From contig DATFGQ010000131.1 of assembly GCA_035249305.1 (NCBI GenBank), positions 76,200 through 140,199 on the forward strand: a stretch of 64,000 bases of DNA, in the 5' to 3' direction. The notes under the pieces are model-generated. The model saw only the letters and a list, made by a program, of their open reading frames with translations. It ran no database searches and was not told where the DNA came from. Source of the DNA: DASUNP01 sp035249305. GTDB taxonomy: Bacteria; Acidobacteriota; Blastocatellia; UBA7656. Positions within the stretch are counted from its first letter, which is position 1. Every line of letters begins with the position of its first letter. Positions 60,137-64,000 of the stretch are shown here, piece by piece. Both the position numbers and the translations under genes were made by a program.

Positions 60137-60165
60137 ATAGTAAGCACTACGCTTTTTCATGTCAA
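60137..60165 (-). promoter_or_regulatory. Strong sigma-70 promoter for the small unit
   Basis: Minus-strand TTGACA (60160-60165), exactly 17 bases, TACTAT (60137-60142). Consensus -35, 5 of 6 at -10. It is the best sigma-70 match I saw in the window. Confidence 0.75.
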
Positions 60166-60255
60166 GAAAAAAGTGAGCCGACCGGACAGAAATTACACAA
60201 CTAATAGTAATTAGCTTGCGGCCACAGCCCATATGTAGCGATGGCGCGCGACGGC

Positions 60256-61263
60256 CTAAACCTTGACGACCAGCTTGCCTATGTTCGCGCCGTCAAAGAG
60301 CCGGTTCAAAGCTTCCGGCGCGCGATCGAGCCCTTCGACCTCGTCTATGCGATACTTGATGCGGCCTTCGGCCAGCCACTTCGACAACTCTGCGACCGCT
60401 TCACCGGCGCGATTCATGTAATCCATCACGATGAAGCCTTCGACGCGGGCGCGGCGCACCAGTATGTTGATGAAATTGTACGGGCCGGGCACGGGCTCAG
60501 TGGCGTTGTATTGCGCAATCATCCCGCAGAGCACGATGCGCGCCCTCAGATTGATGAGGCTCAAGATGGCGTCGAGTATCTTGCCGCCCACGTTCTCGAA
60601 ATCGATGTCGATGCCGTCGGGGCAGTGCTTTCTTAAGCCTTCGATCACCGACTCGCTCTTGTAGTCGATCGCCGCGTCGAACCCCAGGTCATCGACTATC
60701 CAGCGGCACTTCTCTTCGCTGCCGGCAAGGCCCACTACGCGACACCCCTTTATCTTGCCTATCTGCCCGACGAGCGACCCTACCGCGCCCGCAGCCGCCG
60801 AGACGACGAGCGTCTCTCCCGCGACGGGCTTGCCTAGGTCGAGAAGGCCGAAGTAGGCCGTGAGCCCTATGTGGCCGAACAAGCCGAAGAAGGCCGTGAG
60901 CGGAAGGCCCGTCGTGTCGGGCAGCGGCGTCAACCCCGTCCCGTCCGAGACGGCATAATCCTGCCACCCGAGCAGTCCTTGAACATGCTCGCCTTCTCTG
61001 AACTTCGGGTTGCGCGACTGCTCCACGACGCCGATCGTGCTCCCTCGCATCACGTCGCCGATCTGGACGGGGGGAAGGTAGCTGGCCGTCTCGTTGACCC
61101 AGCCTCGGTTAGTCGGATCGAGTGAGATATAGAGGTTACGAACCAGGACTTCGCCGTCGCTCGGAGTGGGCGCGGGTTGCTCTGTGAATTGAAAGTCCGA
61201 ATCTTTGAGCCTGCCCACGGGGCGGGCGGCCAGACGCCATTGCCGATTTACTTTCGTAGTCAT
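60256..61263 (-). CDS. NADP-dependent MDR-family oxidoreductase (CurA-like)
   Basis: 335 residues; ATG at 61263 with GGAGC before it, in preference to a longer frame start at 61311. A zinc-less medium-chain reductase: NRQWRLAARPVGRLKDSDF at the start, DPTNRGWVNE, and the nucleotide-binding VVSAAAGAVGSLVGQIGKIKGC with GLAGSEEKC, and the substrate part FENVGGKILDAIL. Relatives reduce double bonds of enones (curcumin, leukotriene B4, quinones). It stands alone, divergent from the dehydrogenase at 61348. Confidence 0.92.
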   Translation of the reverse strand: MTTKVNRQWRLAARPVGRLKDSDFQFTEQPAPTPSDGEVLVRNLYISLDPTNRGWVNETASYLPPVQIGDVMRGSTIGVVEQSRNPKFREGEHVQGLLGWQDYAVSDGTGLTPLPDTTGLPLTAFFGLFGHIGLTAYFGLLDLGKPVAGETLVVSAAAGAVGSLVGQIGKIKGCRVVGLAGSEEKCRWIVDDLGFDAAIDYKSESVIEGLRKHCPDGIDIDFENVGGKILDAILSLINLRARIVLCGMIAQYNATEPVPGPYNFINILVRRARVEGFIVMDYMNRAGEAVAELSKWLAEGRIKYRIDEVEGLDRAPEALNRLFDGANIGKLVVKV

Positions 61264-61347
61264 CGCGGTGCTCCAGGTTTTGGTTTTACTTGCTACAACA
61301 GGTGACGCCAACTATAAACTAAAACCTTGCGGCTCGAAAGGAGAGCT

Positions 61348-62466
61348 TTGACGGATAAGAGAGTCAGAGTATTTGCCACGGCTGACATAGGGAGCGCGGC
61401 GCTCGACCTTCTGCGCGGCCGCGGGTACGACGTGGAAGTCTATGCGGAGGTAGATGCGCCGCCTAAATCGCTCATCGTCGAGAAAGTCAAAAGCGGCGTC
61501 GACGCGCTCATCACGACTCTGCGCGACCCGATAGACGAGGAAGTCTTTTCGGCGGGCGCGGCCATGTTGCGCGTCGTGGCCCAGATAGCCGTCGGCGTAG
61601 ACAACATAGACCGCGCGGCGGCCAACCGCCACCGCGTCCCTTTCACCAACACGCCCGACGTGCTTACGGAAGCGACGGCCGAGTTCGCGCTCTTCATTCT
61701 CGGGGCAGTCTCGCGCAAGCTCTACCAGTCTGAAAAACTTGTCGAAGACAATCTCTGGGGGTCGTGGCACCCTTATCACCCGTTTCTCGGCGACGAGGTC
61801 ACGGGCAAGACCGTCGCGGTCGTAGGGGTAGGCCGCATCGGCCAGGCGTTCGCGAAAAAGTGCGTGGGCCTGGACGTCGATCTGCTTCTTCACGGCGGCG
61901 CGTCTCGGGACGCAGCCTTCGTCGAGCGGCTCGACCGCGAGATGCAACACAGGTACGAGTCGGAGTTTTCGCCCGCGCGCCACACGGTCGCATATGTCTC
62001 TTTCGAAGAAGCTCTCGCCCGCGCCGATTACGTGAGCCTGCACGTGCCGCTTGTGACGGCGGGCCAGTCTGATAGGCCGACTTATCATTTGATGAACCGT
62101 TCGGCGTTCGAGCTGATGAAGCCGACCGCTTATTTGATAAACACGTCGCGCGGCCTCGTAGTCGATGAACGAGCTTTGTATGAAGCGTTGATCGAGAGCA
62201 GGATCGCGGGCGCGGCGCTCGACGTTTTTGAGAGAGAGCCGCTGGCCGCCGATAGCCCCTTGCGCTCGCCCGCGCTGCGCGACCGGCTGCGACTGTTTCA
62301 CCATTTCGCATCGGGCACTCGCGAGACGCGGCTTTCGGCCGACCCCGACAAAGGCATGGCCGGCCGCACGGTCCAGGCGTTGATCGATGTGATCGAGAAT
62401 AACTACGGAGGCGACCCATCGCGGATGCCTTACGTGGTGAACAAAGAAGCATTCTCTAAGTGCTGA
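61348..62466 (+). CDS. D-isomer-specific 2-hydroxyacid dehydrogenase
   Basis: 372 residues. The start is a TTG at 61348, placed five bases after GAAAGGAG; an in-frame TTG at 61327 would include that site. NAD(P)-binding motif VAVVGVGRIGQAF (Rossmann), catalytic Arg in INTSRGLVVDE, Glu in FEREPL and His in LFHHFASGTRE. It should interconvert a 2-oxoacid and a D-2-hydroxyacid (glyoxylate, hydroxypyruvate or similar). The stop codon lies within the first copies of the CTGAGTGCTGAG repeat that follows, so the C-terminus is partly repeat-derived. Confidence 0.92.
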   Translation: MTDKRVRVFATADIGSAALDLLRGRGYDVEVYAEVDAPPKSLIVEKVKSGVDALITTLRDPIDEEVFSAGAAMLRVVAQIAVGVDNIDRAAANRHRVPFTNTPDVLTEATAEFALFILGAVSRKLYQSEKLVEDNLWGSWHPYHPFLGDEVTGKTVAVVGVGRIGQAFAKKCVGLDVDLLLHGGASRDAAFVERLDREMQHRYESEFSPARHTVAYVSFEEALARADYVSLHVPLVTAGQSDRPTYHLMNRSAFELMKPTAYLINTSRGLVVDERALYEALIESRIAGAALDVFEREPLAADSPLRSPALRDRLRLFHHFASGTRETRLSADPDKGMAGRTVQALIDVIENNYGGDPSRMPYVVNKEAFSKC

Positions 62467-62750
62467 GTGCTGAGTCCTGAGTCCTGAGTAATAGTTTTCA
62501 CTCAGCACTCAGGACTCAGCACTCAGAGGGCGTCTGAGAAGTCCCCGAAGGGGACATATTCAATAGCCAGGGGCAACGCCCCTGGAAACGAGTTGTTAAT
62601 AATGAAAAGCCCTGAAAGGGCGATATAAGTATCGCGCCCTTTCAGGGCTTCTTCTTGTATGCGTGCGCTACCCGGCGCGATGCGCCGGGCTATTGAATCA
62701 AGCCCTTTCAGGGCTTTTTTTCGCACTTCTCAGACACCCTCTCAGCACTC
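62459..62750. repeat. Composite palindromic element with terminal inverted repeats
   Basis: First a CTGAGT-type hairpin (62459-62526), then a unit bounded by ACTCAGAGGGCGTCTGAGAA (from 62521) and its complement (62725-62746; 19 of 22 bases pair). Inside: GTCCCCGAAGGGGAC, CCAGGGGCAACGCCCCTGG, GAAAAGCCCTGAAAGGGC, GCCCTTTCAGGGCTTC, CCCGGCGCGATGCGCCGGG. Two copies of TTCAATAGCC in opposite senses. Confidence 0.85.
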
Positions 62751-62751
62751 C

Positions 62752-63564
62752 CTAGCGCGGCCGCTGGCGCGGGTCGAGGCGCTCGCGCAGGCCGTCGCCG
62801 ATAAAGTTAAACGCGAGCACGGAGAGCGCGATCATCGATCCGGGGAAGATGAACAGGTGCGGGGCCGTGAACCAGAACTCGCGCGAGTCGTCGATCATCT
62901 TGCCCCAGGACGGTATGGGCTCGGGCACTCCAAGGCCTAGGAAGCTCAGACCGGCTTCCGCCAATATCGCGCCCGCCATCCCGAGCGAAGCCTGAACTAT
63001 CAGAGGCTGAATCGAGTTCGGCAAAACGTGCTTGAGAAGAATCCGGTAGTCGTTCGCCCCGAGCGCGAGCGCGGCGGTCACGAAATCGTACTCGCGGACC
63101 TTCAACACCTGCGCGCGCATCAGCCGCGCATAGCCCACCCACCCGATCACCGAGAGCGCGATGATCAGATTCTTTATGCTTGGCCCCAGAAAGGCCACCA
63201 TCGCTATTGCCAGAAGAATGCCTGGGAATGACAGAAAGACGTTGAAGAGAAATCCTGATATTATGCGGTCTGTCCACCCGCCTTTGTACCCTGCGAACGA
63301 CCCGATCAAGACTCCGAACAGCGCCGATATGGTGACTACCGATAGACCCACGAGCATAGAGACTCTCGCGCCGTAGATTATGCGCGACATCATATCGCGC
63401 CCCAACTGGTCGCGCCCCATCCAGTGCGCGCGGTCGGGCGGGTCTAATCGCGCGACCAGCTCCTGGCTCTGCACCTTATCCCACGAGGCGAGCAGCGGCG
63501 ACAGCGCCGCCATCAGTATCAGCGCTGCCGCAACGATCATTCCGAATTTCGCTACTCGATTCAT
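62752..63564 (-). CDS. ABC transporter permease, DppC/OppC type
   Basis: 270 residues with six membrane helices. N-terminal OppC-type segment (LDPPDRAHWMGRDQLGRDMMSRIIYG), then the EAA-loop ALALGANDYRILLKHVLPNSI, and LAEAGLSFLGLGVPEPIPSWGKMI, diagnostic of DppC/OppC/GsiD. Imports di- or oligopeptides or nickel with the partner permease; ATPases and binding protein are not seen here. 13 bases from the upstream permease. Confidence 0.94.
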   Translation of the reverse strand: MNRVAKFGMIVAAALILMAALSPLLASWDKVQSQELVARLDPPDRAHWMGRDQLGRDMMSRIIYGARVSMLVGLSVVTISALFGVLIGSFAGYKGGWTDRIISGFLFNVFLSFPGILLAIAMVAFLGPSIKNLIIALSVIGWVGYARLMRAQVLKVREYDFVTAALALGANDYRILLKHVLPNSIQPLIVQASLGMAGAILAEAGLSFLGLGVPEPIPSWGKMIDDSREFWFTAPHLFIFPGSMIALSVLAFNFIGDGLRERLDPRQRPR

Positions 63565-63577
63565 ATTCGGGTTGTCA

Positions 63578-64000
63578 CTAATCGACCTTTATTCGCGGGT
63601 CGAGAAAACGGTAGACGATGTCGGTCAACGTGTTTACGAGCACGTACGTAGTCGCGATGACCAGTATGCAGCCTTGAGTCAGTTTGTAATCGCGCTCGCT
63701 GATGCTGTCGACGAGCAGGCTGCCCACGCCCGGCCACGAGAAGACCCTCTCGGTGATGATCGCGCCCGCCAGCAGCACGCCGAATTGAAGGCCGAGCACC
63801 GTGACTACGGGTATCAATCCGTTCTTGAGCACATGTTTATAAATCACTTTTCGCTCGTGCAGTCCTTTCGCTCGCGCCGTGCGGACGTAATCTTCCCCTA
63901 GCTCTTCGAGCACGCTCGACCGGACTATCCGCGTGAGTATGGCGGAAAGCGCCGCGCCGAGAGTGACGGCGGGCAGGAAGATGTGCGCGACGCTGCCGCG
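63578..64000 (-). CDS. ABC transporter permease, DppB/OppB type (cut by the window end)
   Basis: The frame is open to the end of the window (HIFLPAVTLGAALSAILTR at the edge), so the N-terminal half is outside. Visible motifs: LEELGEDYVRTARAKGL (EAA loop), VLGLQFGVLLAGAIITERVFSWPGVGSLLVDSI and the final LDPRIKVD, typical of DppB/OppB. It pairs with the downstream DppC-type gene. Confidence 0.94.
   Translation of the reverse strand, partial: RGSVAHIFLPAVTLGAALSAILTRIVRSSVLEELGEDYVRTARAKGLHERKVIYKHVLKNGLIPVVTVLGLQFGVLLAGAIITERVFSWPGVGSLLVDSISERDYKLTQGCILVIATTYVLVNTLTDIVYRFLDPRIKVD

Noticed and set aside
59926..60204. 92-codon plus-strand ORF
   Set aside because: It runs antisense through the promoter, leader ORF and hairpins of the minus-strand unit and has no ribosome site.
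61312..62508. 398-codon minus-strand ORF
   Set aside because: Antisense to the 2-hydroxyacid dehydrogenase, which has complete Rossmann and catalytic motifs.
62459..62526. Short regular repeats resembling a CRISPR array
   Set aside because: Units of 7 bases without spacers, arranged as inverted arms; no cas genes nearby.
1..64000. tRNA and rRNA genes
   Set aside because: I looked through the intergenic spaces and recognised no cloverleaf or rRNA segment; a tRNAscan/Infernal run would be decisive.

Overview
The window is a continuous stretch of a GC-rich bacterial chromosome. Gene content suggests an Acidobacteriota-like soil bacterium, possibly class Blastocatellia: secreted subtilases, a Tat-exported multicopper oxidase, a TreZ/debranching-enzyme pair, a FecR/DUF6600 protein, and intergenic spaces packed with palindromic repeats. 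This placement is an inference; there is no rRNA gene in the window to test it. I saw no tRNA, rRNA, CRISPR array, integrase or transposase.

Layout. 1-6.8 kb: end of glutamine synthetase, a DinB-like protein, a secreted FG-GAP protein, a 66-aa protein, two paralogous secreted proteins and a SCO1-like copper protein. 6.8-14.8 kb: the multicopper oxidase in operon with SCO, a secreted phospholipase C, a hybrid histidine kinase, folK and an RlmI-like rRNA methyltransferase. 14.8-22.2 kb: a three-gene island encoding a SIR2 protein, an nSTAND ATPase fused to a second SIR2 domain, and an nSTAND ATPase with a membrane helix, long coiled coil and eight WD40 repeats. It looks like an NAD-depleting anti-phage or conflict system and is the main candidate for an undescribed system. 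22.2-27 kb: treZ and a glycogen debranching enzyme, then two small membrane proteins. 27.4-33.3 kb: a parvulin-type chaperone next to two subtilases.

33.4-34.3 kb: an AT-rich two-gene module (PD-(D/E)XK-like plus HEPN-like) that looks horizontally acquired. 34.5-37.4 kb: SnoaL-like, DUF3108 and M23 proteins. 37.8-47.7 kb: a complete six-gene export operon (STAS, TolC, HlyD, double ABC ATPase, two ABC-2 permeases) with a good sigma-54 promoter, palindromic upstream sites, and a sigma-54 activator gene immediately upstream. 47.8-56.9 kb: rhodanese, FecR/DUF6600 protein, an unusual beta-lactamase-amidohydrolase fusion and two metalloproteases. 57.2-60.2 kb: an OPT transporter preceded by a compact transcription unit holding a strong promoter, a 12-codon ORF with an extended Shine-Dalgarno sequence, hairpins and a terminator-like stem; this may be a new leader or small RNA. 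60.2-64 kb: an MDR oxidoreductase, a 2-hydroxyacid dehydrogenase and two Dpp/Opp-type permeases, the last cut by the window edge.

Many intergenic gaps carry modular palindromic elements, several with perfect 22-28 bp inverted repeats and shared building blocks.
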